Positions 16,498 through 24,630 of a stretch of DNA of 60,686 nt are shown here, piece after piece. The stretch is from Deltaproteobacteria bacterium (GTDB lineage: Bacteria > Myxococcota_A > Polyangia > Polyangiales > JADJMO01), in NCBI GenBank assembly GCA_016182965.1, contig JACPFM010000061.1, forward strand, positions 1 to 60,686, read 5' to 3'. The position numbers and the translations under genes are program-made. The notes below the pieces were generated by a model, which made no database searches, had not been told where the DNA came from, and was given only the letters and a program-made list of their open reading frames with translations. Numbering within the stretch: position 1 is the first letter of the stretch; each line of letters begins with the position of its first letter.

Positions 16498-16717
16498 AGT
16501 CGTCAGTCGTCAGTCGTCAGTCGTCAGTCGTCAGTCGTCAGTCCGAGTGCATGGGGAACGATCGGACCGGCGCGGTTCCGAGGTCGAAGGTCGAAGGTCG
16601 AATCGAGAGCCCATTCCCACGGGGTTCCAGGGGCTCGCCCCTGGTTCGACCTTCGACCTTTCGACCTTCGACCAACTCGCCGAAAGATTCACGACTGACG
16701 ACTGACGACTGACGACT
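16498..16717. repeat. Inverted heptamer element, copy B
   Basis: Six perfect AGTCGTC units (16498-16539) plus AGTC face about four GACGACT units (16691-16717). The interior holds AAGGTCGAAGGTCGAA and its inverted partner TTCGACCTTCGACC, plus GGGGCTCGCCCC, so the fold would be a nested stem. The core motifs match copy A at 3812. It starts 3 nt after the kinase stop codon and separates the kinase from the converging efflux operon. Confidence 0.87.
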
Positions 16718-16775
16718 CGGTCCGCGCGGCCAGCCGCCACCCGACGTCCCGCAATCGCGACCGCCGGGTCGGCGA

Positions 16776-19700
16776 TCACTCGGCGGGCACGGCGTCGTCG
16801 AGCTCGTTCTCGCCGTGCGGCACGTCGAACTCGGGGTGCGGGTGCGACCGCTCGACGATCGGCAGCTTGAAGCGGCGGCCGACGAGCAGGAGCAGCGCAG
16901 GGACGGCGACGACCGACACGATGACGCCGACGATCAGGCCGCCGATGACCACCGTCGCCAGCGGGCGCTGCACCTCGGCGCCGGCGCTGGTGGCGATGGC
17001 CATCGGGATGAAGCCGAGCGCGGCGACGAGCGCGGTGGAGATGGTCGGGCGGAACGACGACTCTGCGGCCTCGAGGACGCGCTCCTCGACGGGGAGCGCG
17101 GGATCGGTCTCGAGCAGGCGCGTGGTCATCACCACGCCGCTCATGACCGAGACGCCCGCCAGCGCGATGAACCCGACCATCGCGGGGATGCTGAACGGCA
17201 TCTGCCGCAGGACGAGCGACAAGAGACCGCCGCCGAGCGCGAAGGGCAGGCCGAGGAGCGTGACGATCGTGAGGGGGACCGATCGATACGCCATGAAGAG
17301 CATCAGGGCGATGATCCCGAGGGCGACCGGCACCAGCATGGTGAGGCGCTGGTTGGCGCGGGTGAAGTTCTCGAACTGGCCGCCCCAGTGCAGCTCGACG
17401 CCGGGCGGCAGCTGGACCTGCGCCACCCGTTGCTTGGCGTCGGCGACGAACCCGACCAGGTCGCGCCCGCGGACGTTCGCCTCGACGACGAGGCGCCGCC
17501 GCAGCTTCTCGCGGCTGATCTGGAAGAGGCCTCGCTCGATGACGATGTCGGCGACAGACGAGAGCGGCACGAGGTCGCCCTTGGCGGTGGCGATGGGGAA
17601 CCGGCTCAGCTCGCGCTCGCCGGTCACCGCGTCGCCGGAGATCTTCACCACCAGGTCGAAGGTGCGCTCGCCCTCGTAGACGCGCCCGACGACCTGCCCG
17701 GCGCGCGCCACCTCGATCGCGTCGAGGATCGATCGCGGGAGCACGCCCATGCGCGAGGCGCGCTCGCGGTTGACGATCACGCGCAGCGTGGGCAGGCCGG
17801 TGGGCATCTCGCGCTTGACGTCGGCGGCGCCGGGGGTGGCCTCGATCGCCTTCTGCAGCTTCGCCGACAGCGCGCTCATGACCTCGAGGTCGTCGCCGTA
17901 GATCTTCAGCGCGACGTCGGACTTCACGCCGGCGATGAGATCGTTGACGCGCATCTCGATCGGCTGGGTGAAGGCGATCGACTGCGAGGGCGTGTGCCCG
18001 TCGAGCGCCTTGTCCATCTCCTCGACGAGCTTCTCGGGCGTCATCCCCGCGCGCCACTCGTTGCGCGGCTTGAGGATGACGAACACGTCGCTCTGCTCGG
18101 GCCCCTGCGGGTCGATGGAGCCCTCGGTGCGGCCGGTGCGCGAGACGACCTTCACCACCTCGGGGACCTTCATCAGGATCCGCTCGCTCTCGAGCGCGAG
18201 ATCGACGGCCTGGGTGACCGACACGCTGACCGGCCGGCGGATGTCGATCGCGAAGTCGCCCTCGAAGATGCGCGGGAGGAACTCGGCGCCGAGCGTCGCG
18301 CCCGGGGCGATGGTCGCGATGGCGATGAGCCCGGCGAACGCGGCGGTGAGCTTGGGGTGCGCGATCGCCTTCTTCGCCGCCGGCGTGTACATCCGGCGCA
18401 TCGTGCGGATGAGCCACGGCTCGCGCGGGTTGGAGTACTTCGCGAGCAGCGCCGGGGCCATCGCTGGGACGAAGACGAGCGCGTAGAAGAGCGCGCCCGC
18501 GAGCATGAACACGAGCGAGATGACGACGGGGCGGAACATCTTCCCCTCGACGTCCTCGAGCGTGCCGAGCGGCATGAACACCAGGAGCACGATGACGACG
18601 GCGAAGAGCACCGGGCGCGCGGTGTTCGCGCACGCCTCGACGATGTTCCGTTTGCGTAGCCGGGCGTCGCGCGTGTGCGCCGCGGCGTGCAGGGCGGCCT
18701 CGGCGACGACGACCGCGCCCTCGACGACGATGCCGAAGTCGACGGCGCCGAGCGACATGACGTTGGCGCTCATGCCGGTCATCACCAAGCCGGCGAACGC
18801 GATCAGCATCGCGAACGGGATCGCGCCCGCCACGAGGAGGCCGGCGCGCAGCGAGCCGAGCGTCAGGAGCAGGACGAGGATGACGATCCCCGCGCCCTCG
18901 AGCAGGTTGCGCACGACCGTCTGCACCGTGCGCTCGATGAACGACGCGCGGTCGATGAACGGGACGATGCGCATGCCCTTCGGCAGGATCTGGTTGATCC
19001 GGTCGACCTCCGCCTTCACGCGGTGGACGATCTCGCGGCTGTTCTCCCCCTTGAGCATGAGGACGAAGCCGGCGACCACCTCGCCCTTGCCGTCGGCGCT
19101 CATCGCGCCCATGCGCAGCGCCGGGCCGGTGTCGATCTCGGCGAGCATGCTCAGGGTGAGCGGCGTGCCCTCCTCGGTCGTCTTCACGACGACGTCGTGG
19201 ATCTCGTCGAGCGTCTTGAAGCGCGCCTCGGCGCGGAGCACCAGCTGCTCGCCGGCGCGCTCGATGGAGCCGCCGCCGGCGTTGTTGTTGTCCTTCTCGA
19301 GGGCGGTGCGGACCTCGTCGAGCGACACCCTGAACGCGGCGAGCCGCGCCGGATCGAGGGTGACGCGGAACTGCTTCACCGAGCCGCCGAAGTTCACGAC
19401 CTCGATGACGCCGCGGACCTGCCGCAGCTTCGTCGAGATGGTCCAGTCCATCGTCGTGCGGAGCTCCTCCGGCGTGTAGCCGGGGCCCTCGAGCACGAAG
19501 TTGTAGATCTCGCCGAGGCCGGTCGCGATGGGGCCGAGCTGCGGCTGGCCCATGGTCTTCGGGATGGTCTCGCGCACGAGCACGAGGCGCTCGCCGACCT
19601 GCTGGCGCGCGAAGTAGATGTCGACGTCGTCGCGGAAGATCAGCGTTACGACGCTGATGCCGAACTTGGAGACGCTGCGCATCTCCTTCAGGCCCGGCAC

Positions 19701-19922
19701 GCCGGCCATCGCGCGCTCGACCGGCAGCGTGATCGCCTTCTCGACCTCGCCTGCGGCGAGCGCGGGCGCTGCGGTGACCACCTGGACCTGGTTGTTGGTC
19801 ACGTCGGGGACCGCGTCGACCGGGAGGTTCATCAGCCCGATGAACCCGATGATCGCGAGGACGACGGTCGCTCCGATGGCGATGCCGAGGCGCGCCGCGA
19901 TGAACCTTACGAACGCACTCAT
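16776..19922 (-). CDS. czcA: Heavy-metal-type RND efflux pump (CzcA/CusA family)
   Basis: 1048 residues, the expected length, with twelve membrane helices in two halves. The N-terminal segment GLMNLPVDAVPDVTNNQVQV is diagnostic of heavy-metal RND pumps. These are inner-membrane proton antiporters that export cations with a periplasmic adaptor and an outer-membrane channel. The helix-4 signature reads DFGIVVEGAVVVAEA, whereas Zn/Co/Cd pumps normally have DFG-x3-DGA-x3-VEN, so the key Asp is Glu and VEN is AEA. The metal cannot be predicted. It is third in the operon, 16 nt after the TolC-type gene, and probably controlled by the divergent two-component genes. Confidence 0.92.
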   Translation of the reverse strand: MSAFVRFIAARLGIAIGATVVLAIIGFIGLMNLPVDAVPDVTNNQVQVVTAAPALAAGEVEKAITLPVERAMAGVPGLKEMRSVSKFGISVVTLIFRDDVDIYFARQQVGERLVLVRETIPKTMGQPQLGPIATGLGEIYNFVLEGPGYTPEELRTTMDWTISTKLRQVRGVIEVVNFGGSVKQFRVTLDPARLAAFRVSLDEVRTALEKDNNNAGGGSIERAGEQLVLRAEARFKTLDEIHDVVVKTTEEGTPLTLSMLAEIDTGPALRMGAMSADGKGEVVAGFVLMLKGENSREIVHRVKAEVDRINQILPKGMRIVPFIDRASFIERTVQTVVRNLLEGAGIVILVLLLTLGSLRAGLLVAGAIPFAMLIAFAGLVMTGMSANVMSLGAVDFGIVVEGAVVVAEAALHAAAHTRDARLRKRNIVEACANTARPVLFAVVIVLLVFMPLGTLEDVEGKMFRPVVISLVFMLAGALFYALVFVPAMAPALLAKYSNPREPWLIRTMRRMYTPAAKKAIAHPKLTAAFAGLIAIATIAPGATLGAEFLPRIFEGDFAIDIRRPVSVSVTQAVDLALESERILMKVPEVVKVVSRTGRTEGSIDPQGPEQSDVFVILKPRNEWRAGMTPEKLVEEMDKALDGHTPSQSIAFTQPIEMRVNDLIAGVKSDVALKIYGDDLEVMSALSAKLQKAIEATPGAADVKREMPTGLPTLRVIVNRERASRMGVLPRSILDAIEVARAGQVVGRVYEGERTFDLVVKISGDAVTGERELSRFPIATAKGDLVPLSSVADIVIERGLFQISREKLRRRLVVEANVRGRDLVGFVADAKQRVAQVQLPPGVELHWGGQFENFTRANQRLTMLVPVALGIIALMLFMAYRSVPLTIVTLLGLPFALGGGLLSLVLRQMPFSIPAMVGFIALAGVSVMSGVVMTTRLLETDPALPVEERVLEAAESSFRPTISTALVAALGFIPMAIATSAGAEVQRPLATVVIGGLIVGVIVSVVAVPALLLLVGRRFKLPIVERSHPHPEFDVPHGENELDDAVPAE

Positions 19923-19938
19923 CGCACTCGCAACCCTC

Positions 19939-21174
19939 TCATGGCATCTCCCCGACCAGACCGGCGAGATCGCCGTACGCCCGCCAGCCGACGGCGATGA
20001 TGTCGAGGCGGCGGTCGCGCGCCGTCGCCAGATCGCGTCGCGCGAGGAACACGCGCGACTGCTCGACCTTGCCCGCCTTCCACGCGGCGACCGAGGCGTC
20101 GACCACCGCCTGCGCCGCCGGGATGGCGATGGAGTCGATCGTCGACACCGCCTTGCGCGCCACGTCGTAGGCGAGGAAGAAGCCCTTGGCGCGGGCGAGC
20201 ACCGAGGCTTTGGCGATCTCGAGGTTGCCCTTGGCGCGGTCGGCGTCGGCGTCGGCGCGCGCGATCTCGCTCTGGTTGCGGCGCAGGACGGGGAACGTCC
20301 ACGAGAGGCCGCCGCCGAAGCGCACGTCGCCCGCGTCGCCCCGGCCGGCGGTGATGATGAAGTTCACCGGCGGGTACTTGTCGGCCTCCCACTTGTCCTT
20401 CGACTTGTCGAAGTAGTCGGCCTCGAGGGCGTGCTGCTTCACCGCCGGGGAGTTCTCGAGGAGGTACTTGGCGAGCGCCTCGCCGTCCTTCGATTTGAGC
20501 GCGGGCAGGTCGGTCGACACGACGGCCGGCGGGTCTTCGAGCGACGGGTCGCCGGTGGCGATCGCGAGGCGCGCCTTGGAGAGCGCGAAGGAGAGCTCGG
20601 CCTCGGACTTCATCTGCAGCCAGCGCGCGACCTCGCCCTCGGCCTGCGCGCGATCGACCTCGGTCGCGTCCTTCGCCTGGAACCGACCGAGCACGTAGGC
20701 TGCCTCTTCGCGGGCGACCTTCTCGCCGTCGGCGGCGTGGCGCTTGCGCGCGGCGGCGACCATGAGCTCGCCGTACGCGGTGACCGCCTCGCCGACCGCG
20801 TTGGCCTGCGCCGACGAGCGGGCGATCTGCTTCCACTGCACCATCGCGTCGACCTCGGCGATGCGCTTGCCGCGCACGCCGGAGAGCTCGACCGGCAGCC
20901 ACAGGTTGGCCTGCACGGTGGCGAAGCCGCTGGTGTTCTTGCCGCGATCGACGAAGACCTCGAGGTAGGGGTTGGTCATCGGCGGCAGGCCCGCGGCGTA
21001 GCGGGTGGAGCCCGCGACGCGCACGTCGGCCGCGGCCACGAGCGACGCCGGACCGCGCGTGCGCGCGCGCTCGATGACCTGCTGCAACGTCGGGAACTCG
21101 GCGCGCGCGATCGCGGGCGCGAGCAGAATCGCGACGGCGGCGAGAGCCGCCGCCGCCGAGGACCGACCGATCAT
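19939..21174 (-). CDS. czcC: TolC-family outer-membrane efflux channel
   Basis: 411 residues with a signal sequence ending in ARAEF. The mature part begins with TLQQVIERARTRGP, followed by long alpha-helical stretches in two repeated halves, the layout of the outer-membrane factor family (the trimeric exit duct of RND systems). Its ATG overlaps the stop of the adaptor gene by 4 nt (ATGA), and the pump gene follows 16 nt later. The order adaptor-channel-pump supports a complete tripartite exporter. The symbol follows the family; the metal is not known. Confidence 0.88.
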   Translation of the reverse strand: MIGRSSAAAALAAVAILLAPAIARAEFPTLQQVIERARTRGPASLVAAADVRVAGSTRYAAGLPPMTNPYLEVFVDRGKNTSGFATVQANLWLPVELSGVRGKRIAEVDAMVQWKQIARSSAQANAVGEAVTAYGELMVAAARKRHAADGEKVAREEAAYVLGRFQAKDATEVDRAQAEGEVARWLQMKSEAELSFALSKARLAIATGDPSLEDPPAVVSTDLPALKSKDGEALAKYLLENSPAVKQHALEADYFDKSKDKWEADKYPPVNFIITAGRGDAGDVRFGGGLSWTFPVLRRNQSEIARADADADRAKGNLEIAKASVLARAKGFFLAYDVARKAVSTIDSIAIPAAQAVVDASVAAWKAGKVEQSRVFLARRDLATARDRRLDIIAVGWRAYGDLAGLVGEMP

Positions 21175-22316
21175 TGCTTGGCTGCCTCTCCACGGAGCAG
21201 GAACGCTCCTTCGACCACGACGACGTCACCCTTGCTCACCCCCTCCTTGATCTCGATGACCTCGGAGGTGCGGCGCCCGATGACGACCTTGCGGACCTCG
21301 AACTTGCCCGCCTCGCGCTCGATGAAGATCACGTCGTCGTTGCCGAGCGGCTGCACGGCCGCGGGCGGCAGCGAGACCGCGCCCGTCGCGGCCTGCGCGG
21401 GCAGCGCGATGGACGCGCGGATGAACATGTTCGGGCGGAGCAGGCCGTCGGGGTTGTCGACCTGCACGCGCGCGCGCACCAGGCGGGTGAGCTTGTTCAC
21501 CGTCGGGTCGATGTAGGTGAGCTTGCCCTTGAACGAGCTGCCGGGGAGGCCGTCGGCGTGGAACGAGACCTCGTTCCCGAGCTGCAGGTAGGGCAGATCG
21601 GCCTCGTGCACGTCGAGCGTGGCCATGAGCTTGGACGTGTCGGCGAGGACGAACGCGTTCGACGACATGGAGATGAAGGCGCCGAGCACCGCGTTTCGCG
21701 CGACGACCGTGCCGTCGATGGGGGCCGTGAGGCGGATTTGCCCGCCGACGCCGCCGCCTGCGACGCCGAGCGCCTCGAGGCGCGCCTTGGCGGCCGCGGA
21801 GTCGGCCTTGGCCTTGTTGAGCTCGGCCTGGGCGAGCTCGGCCTCGCGCGCGGTGGTGAGGTTCTTCGCGAGGAGGCCCTGCTCGCGATCGTGGTTCTTC
21901 TTCGCCGCCTCGAGCGCCGCGTTGGCGGTCAGGAAGGCCGACTGCGCCTCGGCGAGCGAGGGGACCGCCATCGTCGCCAGCAGATCGCCCTTCTTGACGC
22001 GGTCACCGAGCTTCACCTTCACGTCGACGATGCGGCCGTCGAGGCGGGGACCGACCTCCGCGTAGTGCAGCAGGTCGTACTCGATGGAGCCCGGGACGGT
22101 GATCGCCGCGCTCGCGCCTTCGCTGCCGGCCTTCGCCGTCTTGATGCCGAGGCGTTTGATCGTCTCCTGGTCGACGACGACCTGGCGGGGCGCATTGCTC
22201 TCTTTGGGGGGCTCTTGGGTCGTGGCGCTCGCCTTGTTGCCGCAACCGCTCGCGAGAGACAGCGCGAGCAGTGCCGCGAGCGGTGCCCAAAGGGGCAGTG
22301 AGGATCGGTCGTACAT
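21171..22316 (-). CDS. czcB: RND efflux adaptor (HlyD/CzcB-like membrane fusion protein)
   Basis: 381 residues. The signal sequence ends in the lipobox LASGC, so it is probably a lipid-anchored adaptor. Next come a barrel/lipoyl half-motif (VGPRLDGRIVDVKVKLGDRV), an alpha-helical hairpin (about 120-185), the second lipoyl half (IRLTAPIDGTVVARNAVLGA) and C-terminal beta domains. It joins the pump to the TolC-type channel in the periplasm. No histidine-rich metal-binding N-terminus is seen. It is first in the operon, and a sigma-54-type promoter candidate lies about 45-60 nt upstream. Confidence 0.9.
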   Translation of the reverse strand: MYDRSSLPLWAPLAALLALSLASGCGNKASATTQEPPKESNAPRQVVVDQETIKRLGIKTAKAGSEGASAAITVPGSIEYDLLHYAEVGPRLDGRIVDVKVKLGDRVKKGDLLATMAVPSLAEAQSAFLTANAALEAAKKNHDREQGLLAKNLTTAREAELAQAELNKAKADSAAAKARLEALGVAGGGVGGQIRLTAPIDGTVVARNAVLGAFISMSSNAFVLADTSKLMATLDVHEADLPYLQLGNEVSFHADGLPGSSFKGKLTYIDPTVNKLTRLVRARVQVDNPDGLLRPNMFIRASIALPAQAATGAVSLPPAAVQPLGNDDVIFIEREAGKFEVRKVVIGRRTSEVIEIKEGVSKGDVVVVEGAFLLRGEAAKQ

Positions 22317-22626
22317 GTCGAATGGCCGAGGCTGCGCGCCAGGGAGGAACGATTCCTACGCACGGGCCGTGCCGACGCAAGCGCCGCCGCGTCCCGGCAG
22401 GCCGGACAGGCACCCGGGCGCCCTGCGAGTGCCCCCGAGGACCCGGGGAGGGGATGCCCTCTCTGAGGCCAACGGGGCAACGTGACCAGCCCGCGACAAA
22501 AAGTCGCAAGCCCGCGCGGCGCCCAGGCGCAAGCGGAGCGCGGTCCAACTGCCGTTTGGTCGAGCGGCATCGCCGTGCGTTTCTCGTGCCGACCTCGGCA
22601 CCCCGGTTGCACCGGGCACCGCCCAC
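22317..22626. other. Divergent control region between efflux operon and signalling genes
   Basis: 310 bp without a convincing gene. It contains the near-palindrome GCACGG-G-CCGTGC (22360-22372), which overlaps the sigma-54 promoter candidate. I see no obvious repeated enhancer site for the activator. GC-rich frames that cross it look like chance. Confidence 0.6.
22360..22375 (-). promoter_or_regulatory. Putative sigma-54 promoter of the efflux operon
   Basis: On the minus strand TCGGCACG-N4-GTGC fits the -24/-12 form TTGGCACG-N4-TTGC, with GG (22373-22372) and GC (22361-22360) exactly ten bases apart. Transcription would start near 22348, about 30 nt before the adaptor ATG. An NtrC-family gene nearby supports it. 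The surrounding palindrome could produce the match by chance. Confidence 0.45.
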
Positions 22627-23007
22627 GTGCCCGCCGTCGTCCGTCCGAACGTCCGTCCCCTGCGTGTCCTGGTCGTCGAAGACGACGCCGCGCTCGGTGA
22701 CCTCTTCGCCCAGGTGCTGCGTGACCGCGGTCACGTCGTCGACCTCGCGGGCGACGTGCCGGCCGCGATGAGCGCCATCGAGCGAGGGCCCTACGAGGTC
22801 ATCGTGGCCGACCTGCGCCTCCCGGGCGCCTCCGGCCTCGAGCTCGTGGCCTGGGCGAGCCGCACCGGTCTCGCCGTGCGCGTGGTGGTGGCCAGCGCCT
22901 TCGCGACCGCCGATCTGGCGGCCCACGCGCGCCGGCTCGGGGCCGCCGACGTGCTCAGCAAGCCCGTCGAGCCCGACGCGCTCGTCTGCGCGGTCGAGGC
23001 GGCGTGA
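22627..23007 (+). CDS. Stand-alone response-regulator receiver
   Basis: 126 residues from GTG. It is a single CheY-like receiver: acidic pair in VVEDDA, phosphoacceptor Asp in VIVADLRLPG, the switch Ser in VVASAF and the conserved Lys in LSKP. There is no output domain, so it would relay phosphate or act by protein contact. It is followed 69 nt downstream by a histidine kinase and then an NtrC-type regulator on the same strand. With two receivers and one kinase it may be a phosphate sink or a second target. Confidence 0.88.
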   Translation: MPAVVRPNVRPLRVLVVEDDAALGDLFAQVLRDRGHVVDLAGDVPAAMSAIERGPYEVIVADLRLPGASGLELVAWASRTGLAVRVVVASAFATADLAAHARRLGAADVLSKPVEPDALVCAVEAA

Positions 23008-23076
23008 CGTCGGCGCGCGGGCCAGCCGCAGAGACGGCGTGACGCGCGCGCGCGTTCGTTCGAAGGAGGAGTCCCC

Positions 23077-24549
23077 GTGGCCCTCACCCACAAGATCTGG
23101 TTGCTGGTGACGATCCCGTTCGTGGTGGCGATCGCCACGTATCTGATCGCCACCCGGCCCTTCCGTCGCGAGCTGCTGCTCGCCGAGGCGCGCCGCGACG
23201 CGCGCGACGACGTGGTGGTGCTGCAGACCGCGATCAACCGAGGCCTCATCGACGAGAAGGACAAGGAGGACCTCGCCGCGATGGTCGACGCCATCGCCCA
23301 CGCCGAGCGGGTCATCGGCGTGGCGGTGTTCGCCGGCGAGGGCGCGCTGCTCGCGGCCTCTCCGGGCGCGCGCGCCGAGCCGCTCGTCGCCGACGCGGCG
23401 CATCGCGCGCTCGCCGGGCGCGCCGAGGTGAGCGAGCTGCGAGGCGAGCCGACGCGGCTGATCCACGCCTTCCATCTGAAGGGCGGGCGTCCGGAGGCGG
23501 TCGCCGTCGTCGTGCGTGACGTCGGCTACATCGACAAGCTCGTCGGGTCGTGGACACGCTCGCTCTTGTGGGTCGGCCTGGTGTTCGCGGCGGTGATGCT
23601 GCTCATCTCCGCCCCGCTGGTGTCGCGCATCGTCGGCGCTCCCCTCGGCGTCGTGGTGAGGGCCGTCGAGGAGGTCGCCGCCGGGAAGCTCGACGTGCGC
23701 GTCCCCGATCGACGCAAAGACGAGCTCGGCCGGCTCGCGCGCTCGTTCAACGAGATGACCGAGAGCCTGCGCTCGGCGCGCGCCAGGGTGGAGGAGGAGA
23801 CCGCCACGCGCGCGAACCTCGAGGCGCGCATGCGACGGCTGCAGACGCTCGCGGCCGCGGGTGAGGTCGCCGCCTCGCTCGCCCACGAGATCGGCTCGCC
23901 GCTCAACGTGATCCTCGGCCGAGCCCGCATGGTGGCCGCGCGGCCCGATTCGTCCGAGGCGACGAAGCGGGACCTCGAGATCGTCGCGACGCAGACCGAG
24001 CGCATCACCCGCGTCGTGCGCAAGCTGCTCGACATCTCGCGCCCGCCCAAGGGGCGCGTCGAGAAGGTCGACGTTCGCGCCGTGGTCGACGAGACGCTCG
24101 CGTTCGTCGCGCCGGAGTGCAAGAAGCGCCACATCGCCACCACGACCGACGCCGACGCCGCCGCCCCGACCCACGTCCTGGCCGATCGCGACCAGATCGT
24201 GCAGATCGTCTTCAACCTCGTCCACAACGCCATCCAGGCGCAGCCGAACGGCGGTCGCATCGACGTCCGGCTCGCGGGCGGCGCCGCCGAGGTCTCCGGG
24301 GCGCCCTTGGTGATCATCGAGGTGCGCGACGCGGGGCCCGGCATCGACCCGGAGCTGCGCGGGCGGGTCTTCGATCCCTTCGTCACCACCAAGAAGGCCG
24401 AGGGCGGCACCGGACTCGGCCTGGCGATCGTCGACGGCATGGTGCGTGAGCTCGGTGGACGCGTAGTGGTCGACGACGCACCCGGAGGTGGCGCATGCTT
24501 CCGCGTCAACATTCCGGCCGTCCCGAGGGACGGGGGCCCGCCGTCCTGA
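23077..24549 (+). CDS. Membrane sensor histidine kinase
   Basis: 490 residues; AAGGAGGA lies 6 nt before the GTG. Helix 1 (about 7-25) and helix 2 (about 160-182) enclose a periplasmic sensor of about 130 residues. Then come a HAMP linker (GAPLGVVVRAVEEVAAGKLD), an H-box with the phosphorylated His in SLAHEIGSPLNVI, and an ATPase domain with N-box FNLVHNAIQA, DAGPGID, DPFVTTK and GGTGLGLAI. It resembles NtrB/ZraS-type kinases paired with NtrC activators. The efflux operon opposite suggests envelope metal sensing, which is inference. The last residues (VPRDGGPPS) come from a DNA repeat that runs into the gene end. Confidence 0.92.
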   Translation: MALTHKIWLLVTIPFVVAIATYLIATRPFRRELLLAEARRDARDDVVVLQTAINRGLIDEKDKEDLAAMVDAIAHAERVIGVAVFAGEGALLAASPGARAEPLVADAAHRALAGRAEVSELRGEPTRLIHAFHLKGGRPEAVAVVVRDVGYIDKLVGSWTRSLLWVGLVFAAVMLLISAPLVSRIVGAPLGVVVRAVEEVAAGKLDVRVPDRRKDELGRLARSFNEMTESLRSARARVEEETATRANLEARMRRLQTLAAAGEVAASLAHEIGSPLNVILGRARMVAARPDSSEATKRDLEIVATQTERITRVVRKLLDISRPPKGRVEKVDVRAVVDETLAFVAPECKKRHIATTTDADAAAPTHVLADRDQIVQIVFNLVHNAIQAQPNGGRIDVRLAGGAAEVSGAPLVIIEVRDAGPGIDPELRGRVFDPFVTTKKAEGGTGLGLAIVDGMVRELGGRVVVDDAPGGGACFRVNIPAVPRDGGPPS

Positions 24550-24589
24550 GGAACGGGGGCCCGCCGTCCTGAGGGACCGGGGGCCCGCC
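24520..24589. repeat. Three tandem 23-24-bp repeats at the kinase stop
   Basis: Units at 24520-24542, 24543-24565 and 24566-24589 each read GTCC(C/T)GAGG, then a short A/C-containing step, then GGGGGCCCGCC. The first contains the palindrome GTCCCGAGGGAC. The TGA stop of the kinase lies in unit 2, so unit 1 is translated. Confidence 0.85.
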
Positions 24590-24630
24590 GCGATGAGGGT
24601 CCCGTCGGACGATGGAAGGAGCATGAATAC

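Noticed and set aside
22365..22378. A GG-N10-GC on the plus strand toward the receiver gene
   Set aside because: Outside the GG and GC it fits the sigma-54 consensus poorly, and it lies about 250 nt from the start codon.
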